DNA of 64,000 nt, taken from Diospyros lotus (taxonomy: Eukaryota; Streptophyta; Magnoliopsida; Ericales; Ebenaceae). The notes beneath the pieces were generated by a model. The model saw only the letters and a list, made by a program, of their open reading frames with translations. It did not search any database and had not been told where the DNA came from. The translations under genes and the position numbers were made by a program. The stretch's first letter is position 1. Each line of letters opens with the position of its first letter. Shown here one piece after another: positions 36,838 through 49,610 of this stretch. Where the stretch lies: the NCBI RefSeq assembly GCF_014633365.1, contig NC_068346.1:17753030-17817029 (forward strand), written 5' to 3'.

Positions 36838-37060
36838 AGTCGCGGATGTAGGCAAGACATGTCAAACCACATAAACAAAATATTGATACAGATGTTCTCT
36901 TGTAAAGAACATAGGCAAGACACACTGAACCACGTAAACAAAATATTAATACAGATGCACTCTTATCGCAGACGTAGGTAAGACACGTTGAACTGCAAAA
37001 ACAAAATATTGATGCAGATACGCTCTAATTGCGGATGTAAGCGAGATATGCCGAACAATT
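36838..37060 (+). repeat. About 66-bp tandem repeat, 3-4 copies
   Basis: Units begin near 36842, 36908, 36974 and 37038 and share 'gtaggcaagacac...gaac', then 'aaacaaaatattgatacaga'. Degenerate single copies recur near 37130-37170 and 37257-37300. Tandem repeats of this kind are common in untranslated parts of Tat-lineage elements (family knowledge). Confidence 0.75.
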
Positions 37061-37369
37061 GAAACAAAACTCCAGAACTCTAGTATCCTCACTTTCCATC
37101 CCTCTAGTATTCTCACACTCTTATGAATGCACAGGTCGCAGAGGTAGGTGGATCTGAATCGCACAACAAAATATATATATATGAATGGTTGTCTCTCTAT
37201 ATGGATATCCACCCCAGTGTATACACAGGTTCATGGTATTCTCATTGTGGAATTCTTGATGCGGAAGTAGTCATGATACGCTGAATTGCCTAAACAAAAT
37301 TATGGTAACCTTAACCTTAAGATTGGTTAAAAAAAAAAACTTAAGACTAAGGATCTGTATGACTGGCAA

Positions 37370-37803
37370 CCCAATCTCGTTTAGACGTCACCTTATAACA
37401 ATCTGGGGCTAAGCCTTCAGGACAACCCGAATTCCTTGTGAACACCCGATGCCATGCTTCGAAAAAAACCTAGATCCCCTATTGCAATCTAGTGCTAAGT
37501 TATCAAGTTAACCTAGATTCCTTGAGATGAACTGGTGCTAAGCCTCCAAGTAAACTTGAATTCCTTATAGCAATCCAATTCTAAGCCTCCAAGCAAACCT
37601 AGATTCTCTATGGTGACCCAATCTGAGACATAATATGCCTTATTTACATCTGGATTCTTACAGTAGAGGTAGGTAAGACACGTCAAATCGCGTGAACAAA
37701 ATTACAGCAACTTGTGAAGATCGGTGATTTGAAAGTTCGGCGAACCATGAGATCATCAACCTAACCCCTTTGGGAGGTCACCATTTGGCAATCTAATGCT
37801 AAA
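37370..37803 (+). repeat. 44-bp tandem array, left part
   Basis: Units of about 43-46 bp built on 'ggtgctaagcctc...gcaaacctagattcc'. At about 37600-37620 the special junction 'agattctctatggtgaccc' appears, which also closes groups of units on the other side of the retrotransposon nest. The array is cut at 37803 by the insertion and resumes at 54430. Confidence 0.85.
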
Positions 37804-38184
37804 TGTAATACCCCATATTGCGTAGTGTTAAGCAAGTTCAAGGCATTGGAAATTGGTTTAGGAATTTAGTTAATTAATGGCCGAATCAACGGAAGGGAGT
37901 ACCCTGAAACTTTGATGTCTAAAGAAAAGGGTATGACATTGATGACCATCTCGAGATAAGATTTATAGCATTGAAAGAAATCATAATAGAGACAGTTTTC
38001 AGTAACTAAAATACAGCCCAAAAAATCAAAAGGTTGAGAGAGGCACCCGAGGAATCAATGGAACCCTGAGGAGACTTTGATTTTATAAGTAGAACAACCC
38101 TGAAGTGGTTTTGGGATGAAAGAAAAGGATTCGCGATCAAAACATACATTCGAGCCTAAGTGCAACTTATTAATCTTGGCCGAG

Positions 38185-40376
38185 TGTAACACCCCAAATT
38201 TCTTGAGCGTGTTATAACTTAGGATTTTGGGAATATAAAAATTATTCATATCACAATCACTGCCATATATCACACAATATCCCAAAAACCCTAATTTTCA
38301 CCTTCTCAACTTAACAAACCCAATAATTGAATAGCTAAGATATGTGTTAAAATTTCAAAAGTGGAAGCGAGATCGAACCTGATATGGTTCACAACCATAA
38401 TGCTTTATTTATCATAAATAAAATCGTTCAAGACGTCTACAAAATGTATTACATGGACATCATCTCTAGCAAGTGATAACTGAACATATTAAACATATCC
38501 AGAATTACATAGGTTCACACGTAAACAAAAATATGCTAAACATGCTACAGACAGTAAATTAAGCTTATTCTTCAGCTACCTCCTTTCCCTTAGAGCCGCT
38601 CATCGAACCTGGAACGTTTGAATATTCCGAGAACATAGTCCAATTAGAAGATGAATCTTCTAGTGAGAAACTATAAAAACAGTTTATATTGATGCATGAT
38701 CAAGTATAAAATGTATGATAAGACAACGAGAACTACTCTGAAATGCCACGTGAACACGTTAGCCTCCTCCAATGAGAGCTTTCTCAATGGCACACGCATA
38801 ACGCCTCTTGGGAGGTCCCTAACCATGTCACTTCAGCTCGATCTCATAGAACTCATGCAAGCACCACATCTGTTGTTCCTTAGACTCATAGTCTTCACCA
38901 CGAGAGCTTTCTCAATGGCGCAAGCATAGCACCTCTCAGGGGATATCCGACTTTTACCCTCGACCAACAACAAATAGGTACAACAGTATAGCCACACAAA
39001 TTTTATAAATGCAACAGTTAAAAAGCCAACAACATGTATTTTCCAGAAAAATATATTTCATATATACAACGTGATTTCATGTAAAAGAATAACAAGAGTC
39101 TATGTAGAAGAACTTCACAAAATATGTCTCATGCAATAGAAGTCTCTCATAAGAGAATAAAAAATAGGATTTGGAGTATAGGAGTCTCACCTTGTTGGTT
39201 TATCTCTTCGACGGTATAATTTCATAGCAAACGGCCTAGGTTTTTGCAGAAAACACATGTTTTGGTAAACCTAACCTCAAATATTTTTATATAGGGTTGA
39301 GGGGCATTAAAGTAGAGACAAAACTGGAAAATTTGGAGAAAAATAGGCCCCTCATGCGTCCTGGAAAGGTGGGCCACACACCCTGGAAAGGTGGGCCAGG
39401 CGCCCTCACGCGCAGCTATTTTTTGGCGCGTGTATCTCACGCGCTGCACAGCAGTTTCGGACTGCTTCGCCTCAGTTTGGTATTTCGGCCATAACTTTCT
39501 CATTTTAACTCCGATTCGACCCCCATTTAAACCTACGAGACCCTCTCTTCCCCCTCTACAGGATTATCAAAAAAATTGAACTTATCTCGCCTTTTTTCTG
39601 ACTAATTTTGGCGAATTCCTGCGAAGGCTCGTAACTCCGGCGAGGCTCGTTCTCCCCAGCTTCTCCTTCGATTTCTTCCCGCCTTTTTGCCGAACTTCCT
39701 TCTCTCTCTATAGAGAAAGCTCCTCTTCTTAGAGTGCCTCAACTCTCAAACTTGTTTGGAATGATTTAGGAACAACCCATGGTGCCTATTTATAGATTTC
39801 TTCAACCAATCATATTATGCCACTTGTCACAATCTAAGCCATGGACTCCAAAGACTCAAAGATATATTTGAATGGCCTTTCAAATCCAAAACTATAATGA
39901 ATTCAATTTTTGAAATCCAAGCTAATTCCCCAACTTCTACCAAATGACACTTTGGCCCTTATTTCAAGTTCTCAACTTTACCACGTAAGCTCTTAATTTT
40001 ATTCTTATTTTGTTTGGATAATTCTCTAATTACAATTACACCCTCAAACATCAAATTTATCGAGATATTTAAAATCTCAAAATTAATATCTTAAAATTAC
40101 TCAATATGTACGATTTCTCGAAGCCCCTTACCATCATTCGGCTATTTTAGGCTATAATTTAGCTTAACCAAAAATCATCTCTGATTTAATTTCTTTCAGC
40201 GTCATAAATCTCGCCTCGAGATGCTCGTCAAAAATATACATTTGTGTTCAGGTATCTAAGCTCTAAGGCACTCCTTGCGACTGATTTGGTCACTTGTTGC
40301 CGTTTCAAACATATTTTTTGGTATTTTAAACTCACTTAAAATACGTGGCATCTTCATGAAAATATGGGGTATTATA
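38185..40376 (-). repeat. 3' LTR of gypsy element 2
   Basis: Plus strand TGTAACACCCC...GGGGTATTATA. TATA-type box at 39787-39794. Closely similar to 47215-49389. It holds an extra copy of a short unit ('ctggaaaggtgggcca' twice, about 39359-39400) where the partner LTR has one copy. Confidence 0.9.
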
Positions 40377-40393
40377 TTCTCCCCCCTTAAAAG
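40377..40393 (-). other. Polypurine tract of gypsy element 2
   Basis: Minus strand reads CTTTTAAGGGGGGAGAA next to the 3' LTR, as in element 1. Confidence 0.85.
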
Positions 40394-43196
40394 AATTTCG
40401 TCCATGAAATTTGAAACATACTCGAAATTATTAAAGGTTAAATAATTATTGCATTTTGGAATACAATTTTTGGAAGAAAATATAAAAATTTCCTACTCTA
40501 TTTCCATTTCCTCGAACAAATGAGGATATTTCTTCCTAATTGTTTCCTCAAGTTCCCACATTGCCTCGTCATCCGAGTGCTTTCCCCACTGAACCTTCAC
40601 TAATGGGATCTCTTTATTCCGCAACACTTGAGTTCGGTGATCTAAAATTGCTCTAGGTGACTCCGAGTAGGTCAAGTCATTCCTTAGCTCAATTGTCTCC
40701 ACCCGAACTCCGAGAGTTAGATCTGGCACATGCCTTCGAAGTTGGGAGACGTGGAACACATTATGAATCCCGGACAAGCTAAGCGAAAGCTCCAATCGAT
40801 AGGCCAAAGGTCCGACTCTTTCCACAATAGGATATGGTCCTATATACCTTGGCTTCAGCTTTCCTTTACCGCTTCCACGCGTCACCAAATGCTGGGATGA
40901 CACCTTGAGATACACTAGATCCCCTACCTCAAACTCTAGATCCCTTCTTCTTTGATCATCATAGGATTTTTGTCGGCTTTACGCAGCTTGAATTCTCTCC
41001 TGGATTATTCGAATCTTATCAGTAGTTTGTTACACAAGCTCAGGCCCCAAAATCTGTCGTTCCCCTACTTCAGTCCAACAGATAGGCGACCGACACTTTC
41101 TCCCATACAAAGCCTCATAAGGAGCCATCCCCATGCTGCCATGGTAACTATTGTTGTACGCGAATTCTACTAATGGCAGATGCTCCTCCCAATTTCCTCC
41201 AAAATCAAGGGCACAGGATCTCAATATATCTTCAAGCGTTTGAATTGTCCTCTCTGATTGTCCGTCAGTCTGCAGATGATAAGCCATACTCAATTTCATC
41301 TAGGTCCCCATGCATTCTTGCAAACTTTCCCAAAACCTCGAGGTGAACCTCGGATCCCGATCTGAAACTATACTTACCGGTGCACCATGGAATCGTACTA
41401 TTTCCTTTACGTACTGCTCTGTAAATTTTCGTACCGGTTGATCCATCCTCGTAGGCAGGAAATGTGCTGACTTTGTCAATCTGTCTACCACCACCCAAAT
41501 GGCATCATAGCCCCTTCGACTCTTCTAAAATCCTGTCACAAAATCCATCGTGATATGTTCCCATTTCCACTCAGGAACTTCCAAAGGTCTCATCAACCCT
41601 TCGGGTTTCTGGTGCTTAATCTTTACCCTTTGGCATATATCACATTGTGCCACCATTCTAGCCACGTTGGCCTTCATCCCCGGCCATCAATAGATTTCTC
41701 GAAGATCTCAATACATCTTTGTAGCTCCTAGGTGCACAGTATACTTAGCTCTGTGGGCTTCATCCAGAATTTTCTGCCTCAACTCCCAAAGGTTTGGCAC
41801 GTACACTCTACCTCGAAACCTGAGAATGCCATTTCGCATCTCAAAATCTGAACTCTTGGGTTGGCCTTGCTCATCTACCCATAGACGTATACGTCGGTCA
41901 CTTCCACTAGCCTCACGTATCTCGGTCTCTAGATCTAGTCGAACCGCCAAGCCAACTACTAGGATAGAAGATCCCTTCAACACTACATTCACCGTCATCA
42001 GGCTAAAATCCTCAATCAGCAGCCACTCTTGGGCCATCAACCCGACCATAACAGTAGGCACAGTCCTACTCAATGCATCAGCTACCACATTGGCACGCCC
42101 CGGGTGATACAAGATGGTGCAGTCATAGTCCTTCAGGAACTCCATCCATCGTCGCTGCCTCATGTTCAACTCTTTCTGCGAGAACACATACCTTAGACTT
42201 TTGTGGTCTGTGAATACATCAAACGTCTCTCCATATAGGTAGTGCCTCCATAACTTCAGAGCATATACCACCGCTGCCAGCTCCAAGCCATGTGTTGGGT
42301 AGTTCACTTCGTGTCTCTTCAACTGGCGTGATCCATATGCGATCACCCAACCATGCTGCATCAATACACAGCCCAAACCAACCTTTGAGGCATCAGTGTA
42401 TACAACATATCTACTGGGCCCACTAGGCATTGCCAGCACAGGTGCCGAGGTCAGTCTGTCCTTGAGCTGTTGAAAGCTTTCCTCGCACTTTGCAGTCCAT
42501 TCAAACTTTACCTCCTTCCGTATGAGCTTCGTCATAGGTGCAGCTATTTTCGAAAACCCTTCCACGAATCTTCGATAGTAGCCTTCCAATCCCAAAAAGC
42601 TTCATACTTCGGTCACGCACCTCGGCTGCTTCCATCCTCTAGCAGCCTCAATCTTAGCTGGATCCACTGAGATTCCTTTGGTTGAGATCACATGCCCAAG
42701 AAACGCCACTTGGGATAGCCAGAACTCGTACTTCGAGAACTTGGCATACAATTGGTGTTTCTTGAGGGTTCCTAACACTATCCTCAAGTGCTCCTTGTGG
42801 TCACTCTCATTCGAAGAATACACCAATATATCATCTATGAATACGACCACAAACCAATCCAGGTAGGGCTTGAACACCCTATTCATAAGATCCATAAACA
42901 CTACTGGAGCGTTAGTTAATCTGAATGGCATTATAAAATACTCAAAATGGCTATACCTCGATCGAAATGTCATTTTCGGAACATCATTTGGTTTAATTCT
43001 TAGCTGATAATATCCGGATCTCAAATCAATCTTTGAGAACACCTTCGCTCCCTATAGTTGATCAAATAACTTGTCTATCCTTGGGAGAGGATACTTGTTC
43101 TTTACAGTGGCCTTATTTAGCTGACGGTAGTCAATGCACATCCTTAGACTCCCGTCTTTCTTCTTTACAAATAGCACTGGTGCACCCCATGGCGAC

Positions 43197-45155
43197 TGGC
43201 TGCACTCTCACCCTGCAATTAAAACACAAAACAAAACACAATAAAAATTTTATATTTTTTTCCTTTATATTGGTGAGAGGTTTATACTCATTAGTGTACG
43301 AATGCAGTTGTAGTCCAAATTTAAATTTATACTTTCTAGATGAGTCCAGGTCGTCCATTGAGAGATTTATTTATGGAAAAAGAAAAAGAATGTCACACAC
43401 ACACACACACTCATTTAGATGGATTGATAATAAGATTTTTTTATGGTTTTTTTTCGATAACAAATACTAGAAAATAAAGCAAGGCAGAAGTTGAAATAAA
43501 TACTGAACGTGAGAATATGAAATTGGATAGTACTTGAGTTAAGACAATTTCAGTGCTAACCCGTTAATTCCCAAATTTTAGCAGAAAAGATTACAACATT
43601 AATTTAATTTCAGATATGAGGGTTTGTTATTAAATGCAATTAGAGATGATGATAGTTCTAGTTTAAGCAATCCCCATACATGATATGCAGGATTCTAATT
43701 TAAGCAACTATCATAAATTCAATTGTAATTAATACACAAAATAACTAAATTAATCATCCGGGTTTGGGTATGATAGCGTTTCCAGTTCTAGTAACTCTCA
43801 TGCGTGACATGAAAGCTCTAAGTTAGGCTTACGCTCCAATCTAAATCTAGTGATTTCTCAATAATCAAAACACACTCATACTGAAGTTTAAATTAATGTT
43901 ACTTATTTAAAGCGCAGCTTTATTTGAAAATTATTGGCGTTGGACACTGTCCTTGTCTTAACCCAAGATTAGATTTAGCTACTCATCTCCATTTAGAAGC
44001 TAATTGACAGAAATTTAAATGACATAATTTATATAACAAAATTTAAATGATAAGAATTAAAATAGTAGAAACTAACCGGCCATTTAGGCGGTGGATAATT
44101 AAAAGATAAAAATTAAAATTGCAAAAATTTAAAGGCATAAACTAATCGGCCATTTAGGCGGTGGATAATAAAGTAACAATAAATGACATAAGAATTTAAA
44201 AGAAAAAAGAAATGAAGTAAGATCACAATAGAAAATAATAAAGAAAAGGAGAAAGAATAAGAACAATTCTCAAAGAGAGAATTATAAGGAAACAACTAAA
44301 CTTTGATTCAAGAATAATAATCACACTTACAAATGCAATCAAGTGAGCTATTTATAGGCCACAAGATGCCAAACAAACCACACAATTTCAATTATTCAAC
44401 TAGACATAATTATATCTAATGGGCACTCACACACTTAAAGTTAAATGGATTTTAGCTATAATACACACCTAATATTAAATGAATTTTAGCTAAAATACAT
44501 ACCTAATAAAGCATTCATAAAGTTAAATGGATTTTAGCTATAATACACACCTAATAGTTAAATGGATTTTAGCTAAAAAAATACACCTAATAAAGCACTC
44601 ACAAAACAAATATTTAAAAATAAAAAAATAATAAATTTCCACAATTAGATTTTTAATCTTCATTAGGATTAAAAATAATGCTTGGGCCTTCTCCAAATGA
44701 TATCTTCCATGGGTTGCTCAAGTTGGGACTTAATTCTTCATGGCTTTTAATTCTTCATGGACTTTAATTCTTCATGAGCTTGAATTCTTCATGGGTTTTA
44801 ATTCTTCATGAGTTTCCAAGCCCACATTCTTTATGCCTACAAAAAAAAATAATTTAATGTTATTAATAAATTATATTATATATATGTGTATTACACATGG
44901 CACATATATATATTAGATTATATTATATATATTACATGCACGCATATAATGATGTATATGTATTATATATAATTTTATATATTATTATTATTATTATTAT
45001 TTTTAAATTTTACTTTAGAACTTCATTTCACTCATTTTTCAATTTAAACTTGCATATAACCATAAAATATATATTAATATCTAATTTAAGCCATTTTTAA
45101 GATAAAAAAAAAGGTGTAATTATAACATAATTTTTACAAAATTAACCACTAATCA
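43197..45155 (-). mobile_element. 2-kb TG...CA insertion (solo-LTR-like) in element 2
   Basis: Begins TGGCTGCACT and ends CCACTAATCA, flanked by GCGAC on both sides (43192-43196 and 45156-45160), a perfect 5-bp duplication. Removing it rejoins the reverse transcriptase at Pro-Ser-x-Ser-Pro/Trp-Gly-Ala. A TATA-type box on the minus strand (44349-44356) suggests minus orientation. It contains a duplicated 'cggccatttaggcggtggataa' segment (about 44078 and 44147), a (CA)n tract near 43396 and a short array at 44719-44812. No gag or pol, so probably a solo LTR or small non-autonomous LTR element. Confidence 0.85.
44719..44812. repeat. TTAATTCTTCATG short tandem array
   Basis: Five copies of 'ttaattcttcatg' or 'tgaattcttcatg' followed by a variable 'gxxtt' at about 18-20-bp spacing, inside the 2-kb insertion. 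Confidence 0.8.
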
Positions 45156-46083
45156 GCGACGTACTTGGCCTAATGAACCCCTTATCAGTCAACTCCTATA
45201 GCTGACTCTTCAATTCTTTCATCTCCGCCGGAGCCATTCGGTATGGCAAAATTGATATCGGCTGGGTTCCTGGCACTAACTCAATTGAGAACTCGATTTC
45301 CTGAGGTGGAGGTAATCCTGGTAATTCTTCTGGAAACACGTCCTCGTATTCTTGTACCACTCGCACCTCATTGAGCTTCGGTACCTCTCTTTCTTCTAAC
45401 TGAGCATAAGCTATGAATCCATGAGCTCCTCGACTCAGCAACTTCGCTGTCTTTATTGCTGAAATCATCTTTCCAATCTCGGTGTTGCCTTGCCCCTTAA
45501 ATTTGACCCACCATCCCTTGGGTTTTCTTATGGTCATTATCTTCCTACGATAATCTATATTGGCATCGTACTTGGACAAGAAGTTCATCCCCAAGATTAC
45601 GTCGAAGTCATGTACTTCTAATAGAATCAAATCAGCCTGGAATCGAACATTACTCAGGCTAATTTCGCATCCCCTCACCATTTCTGAAGACTTCATATTC
45701 TTACCCATAGGTGTCAAAATCACCATAAGACACCCAATAGACTCGGTTTCTACTCTCAAACTCCCAATTAAAGCATACAATATAAAAGAATGAGTAGACC
45801 CTGGATCTATCAATGCATGCACAGGAGTATCCAAAATGAAAATAGTACCTTGGACAGTTGCACGATTTGCCTTTACGTCCTCCTTAATCAAATCATATAC
45901 TCGCCCCTGTCTGCTCCCTTTTCCCTCTTCAATCTTTAGCGACTACTCTTTCTTCTTTGAGTAATTCCTCGAGATGTGCCCGTGCTGATTGCAATTGTAG
46001 CAGATCACACTCACTGGAGTTGCTGTTATAGCTTTACCTTCTTGGACCATTAACTTCGAGCAATTTCTGGAAGTATACCCGGG

Positions 46084-47032
46084 TTATCCGCAGGTGTAAC
46101 AGACAATGCTTTGGCCATCGCACCTCTTGTCCAGGTGCCTCTTCTTGCATTTAAAGCACGCCTTACCCTTTTTCATGATCTTCCCATCCCGAGGTCCAAT
46201 AGTCGAGTGGGATTTCTCTAATTGTCCTCTAGTTTGAACAGTTGTGGCCTTTAGTTCTGCCACTCGCGTCATATTCTCCTCGGTCTTCATAGCTTTAAAC
46301 TATATCCGCGTAAGACTCCACGTTGATCAAGCTCATCAGTTGTTGAAATTCGATTCGCAAGCCTTGTAAGAATTTTCGTCCCTTCTCCACATCATCCATC
46401 CCGTACAACAGCATATACTTGATTAACAGCAAAAATTCAGCCTCATATTGGGCCACAGACATATTTGGCCCTTGGCGTAAGTTCATAAACTCTCGAGCTC
46501 TAGCCAACTTCTAGCAAGTGGGAAAGAATTTCCCGTTAAACAGTTGCTTAAACCATTCCCATGACATCTGGGGTGCCTCCCCCAATTCTACATCTTTTAC
46601 TGACCCTTGAGTTCCTGTCCGGTTAGGTATCGCTCGCTGCATAGACCTCCACCATTGGACAGCTTCCCCTTCCAGCATATAGGTCGCACACTCGACCTTG
46701 TCCTCATTCAAGATTCTCAATCTTTGTAGGATCTTCTCAGTCTGGTCCAACCAGTATTCACTGATTGCGGGGTCATCTGCCGGTTTTTCTCGAAACACTG
46801 GCGGGTTTTGTCGTAGACACCTCTCCAAAGCATCTACTCTTCTTTGCTCAGGCTGCAACTCCAAAATTCGTCCAGCCATGCCTTCTAGGATTCTCTCGAT
46901 TCTATCAATTCGGCCTTCATCGAGGTCAGCTCGTGCATCTCTTTGACCTTCCACACCACCTCCTAGGTGCGGGTTGATGTTTCTTTCTTCACCATTGCCT
47001 CTCTCGCACCTATTCCTTCTTGTATTCACCAT
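46084..47032 (-). pseudogene. gag of gypsy element 2, split by stops
   Basis: Starts at 47032 (MVNTRRNRCERGNG), the first ATG after the primer site. The first frame (173 residues) carries an Arg/Glu-rich N-terminus, a likely coiled coil (RIDRIERILEGMAGRILELQ) and capsid-like ATYMLEGEAVQWWRSM. A stop at 46511 interrupts the capsid; the next frame (46295-46507) continues with AREFMNLRQGPNMSVAQYEA. The nucleocapsid at 46084-46290 has CFKCKKRHLDKRC and then CYTCG directly before another stop inside the second zinc knuckle. Two or three point changes separate it from an open frame. Confidence 0.88.
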
Positions 47033-47201
47033 CTAGCAAGAAGACAGGGCGATCTATTAAATCATCACGACATGGTTCAATTCAAATTGAATAAGCAACA
47101 AGAGTATGCCACTAAATATTTCAAAAAAAAATCCTAACCTAATTCCCAAAACTTACGGTGGCTTTGCTCATCTAGCCACATGCGAACTTTTCCTTAGGTT
47201 T

Positions 47202-47213
47202 ACTCTGATACCA
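47202..47213 (-). other. Primer binding site of gypsy element 2
   Basis: Minus strand TGGTATCAGAGT, initiator tRNA-Met type, one base from the 5' LTR edge. Confidence 0.88.
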
Positions 47214-47214
47214 A

Positions 47215-49389
47215 CATAACACCCCAAATTTCTTGAGCGTGTTATAACTTAGAATTTTGGGAATATAAAAATTATTCATATCACAATCACTGCCATACAT
47301 CACACAATATCCCCAAAACCCTAATTTTCACCTTCATAACTTAACAAACCCAATAATCGAATAGTTAAGATAGGTGTTAAAATTTTGAAAATGGAAGCTA
47401 GATCGAACCTGACATGGTTCACAACCATAATACTTTATTTATCATAAATAAAATCGTTCAAGACATCTACAAAATGTATTACATGGACATCATCTCTAGC
47501 AAGTGATAACTGAACATCTTAAACATATCCAGAATTACATAGGTTTGCACGTAAACAAAAATATGTTAAACATGCTATAAACAGTAAATTAAGCTTATTC
47601 TTCAGCTACCCTCTTTCCCTTAGAGTCGCTCGTCGAACCTGGAACGTTTGAATATTCCGGGGACATAGTCCAATTAGAAGATGAATCTTCTAGTGAGAAA
47701 CTCCAAAAACAGTTTATATTGATGCATGATTTGGTATAAAATGTATGAGAAGACAACGAGAACTACTCCGAAGTGCCTCGTGAACACGTCAGCCTCCTTC
47801 AATGAGAGCTTTCTCAATGGTGCATGCATAGCGCCTCTCGGGAGGTCCCTAACCATGTCACTTCAGCTCGATCTCATAGAACTCATGCAAGCACCACATC
47901 CGTTGTTCCTTAGACTCACGGTCTTCCCCACGAGAGCTTTCTCGATGGCGCACGCATAGTGCCTCTCGGGGAATATCCGACTTTTACCCTCGGCCAACAA
48001 CAAATAGGTACAACAGTATGGCCACACGAATTTTATAAATGCAATAGTTAAAAAGCCAACAACATATATTTTCCAGACAAATATATTTCATATATACAAC
48101 ATGATTTCACATAAAAGAATAACAAGAGTCTACGTATAAGAACTTCACAAAATATGTCTCATACAATAGAAGTCTCTCATAAGAGAATAAAAAATAGGAT
48201 TTAGAGTATAGGAGTCTCACCTTGTTGGTTTATCTCTTCGACGGTATAATTTCACAGCAAACGACCAAGGTTTCTGCAGAAAACACATGTTTTGGTAAAC
48301 CTAACCTCAAATATTTTTATATAGGGTTGAGGGGCATTAAAGTAGGGAAAAAACTGGAAAATTTGGAGAAAAATAGGCCCCTCACGCGCCTTGGAAAGGT
48401 GGGCCACGCGCCCTCACGCACAGCTATTTTTCGGCGCGTGTATCTCACGCGCTGCACAACAGTTTCAGACTGCTTCGCCTCGGTTTGGTATTTCAGCCAT
48501 AACTTCCTTATTTTAACTCCGATTCGACCCCCGTTTGAACCTACGCAACCCTCTCTTCCCCCTCTACAGGATTATCAAAAAAAAGGGACTTACCTCGCTT
48601 TTTTTTTTTTTTACTAATTTTGGCGAATTCCGATGAAGGCTCGTAACTCCAGCGAGGCTCGTTCTCCCCAGCTTCTCCTTCGATTTCTTCCCGCCTTCTT
48701 ACCAAACTTCCTTCTCTCTCTCTAGAGAAAGCTCCTCTTCTTAGAGTGCCTCAACTCTCAAACTTGTTTGGAATGATTTGGGAACAACCCATGGTGCCTA
48801 TTTATAGATTTCTTCAACCAATCACATTATGCCACTTGTCACAATTTAAGCCATGGACTCCAAAAACTCAAAGATATATTTGAATGGCCTTTCAAATCCA
48901 AAACTATAATGAATTCAATTTTTGAAATCCAAGCTAATTCCCCAACTTCTTCCAAATGACACTTTGGCCCTTATTTCAAGTTCTCAACTTTACCACGTAA
49001 GCTCTTAATTTTATCCTTATTTCGTTTGGATAATTCTCTAATTACAATTACACCCTCAAACATCAAATTTATCAAGATATTTAAAATCTCAAAATTAATA
49101 ACTCAAAATTACTCGATATGTACGATTTCTCGAAGCCCCTTACCATCATTCGGCTATTTTAGCCTACAACTTAGCTTAACCGAAAAACCATCTCTGATTT
49201 AATTTCTTTCAGCATCATAAATCTCGCCTCGAGACGCTCGTTAAAAATATACATTTGTCCTCAGGTATCTAAGCTCTAGGGCACTCCCTGCGACTGATTT
49301 GGTCACTTGTTGCCATTTCAAATATATTTTTTGATATTTTAAACTCACTTAAAATACGTGGCATCTTCACGAAAATATGGGATATTATA
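47215..49389 (-). repeat. 5' LTR of gypsy element 2
   Basis: Plus strand CATAACACCCC...GGGATATTATA. The inner terminal TG seen in the partner is CA here. TATA-type box at 48799-48806. It aligns by eye along its whole length with 38185-40376, with scattered substitutions. Confidence 0.9.
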
Positions 49390-49610
49390 CTGAGGGAGGT
49401 CAAAAAGATGTTTTTTTCTAAAACTTTGGGGATGAAATAAAGATTTTGGAACTCATGAGGCCTAATGGAATTGTTGGAAAGATCAAGGGCTTCAAGGAAA
49501 GGTCCAAACTGTAATTGGAAATTAGAAGATGGGTCAAAGTGTAATTTCTGAAAGTTAGGTGTGAAACCTACAAATTTTCAGCCAGCCACACTGTCACCGC
49601 TGACCAGCCA

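Larger units (their letters stand above)
40493..45891 (-). pseudogene. pol of gypsy element 2 (PR-RT-RH-IN), interrupted
   Basis: Protease and linker at 45196-45891 have active-site HALIDPGSTHSFI, the normal form for this group, and PEELPGLPP of the RT approach. The RT start is split by an insertion (43197-45155); it resumes at 43196 with the segment encoding [13 protein letters not shown]. The RT core is at 42602-43042, with [11 protein letters not shown]. RNase H is at 41708-42595 (VYTDASKVGLGCVLM, TDHKSLRYVFSQKEL, YHPGRANVVADALSR). The integrase core is at 41030-41494 ([29 protein letters not shown]) and the C-terminus with chromodomain-like end at 40493-40915. A few stops and frame changes (near 42600 and 41500) add to the damage. 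Most catalytic residues remain, so decay is fairly young. Confidence 0.92.
38185..49389 (-). mobile_element. Full-length Ty3/gypsy element 2, chromovirus-like, dead
   Basis: Two LTRs, primer site, polypurine tract, gag and pol in minus orientation, 11.2 kb including a 2-kb insertion. It is flanked by CCGAG (38180-38184) and CTGAG (49390-49394), one change apart. The sequence on either side joins into the host LTR. Coding quality is better than in element 1: gag begins with an intact 173-residue frame and RNase H is a 295-residue frame. The chromodomain-like C-terminus (LRNKEIPLVKVQW...EAMWELEE) points to the Tekay/Del group. A nonsense-type stop splits gag, and the insertion splits the reverse transcriptase start. 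Confidence 0.93.
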
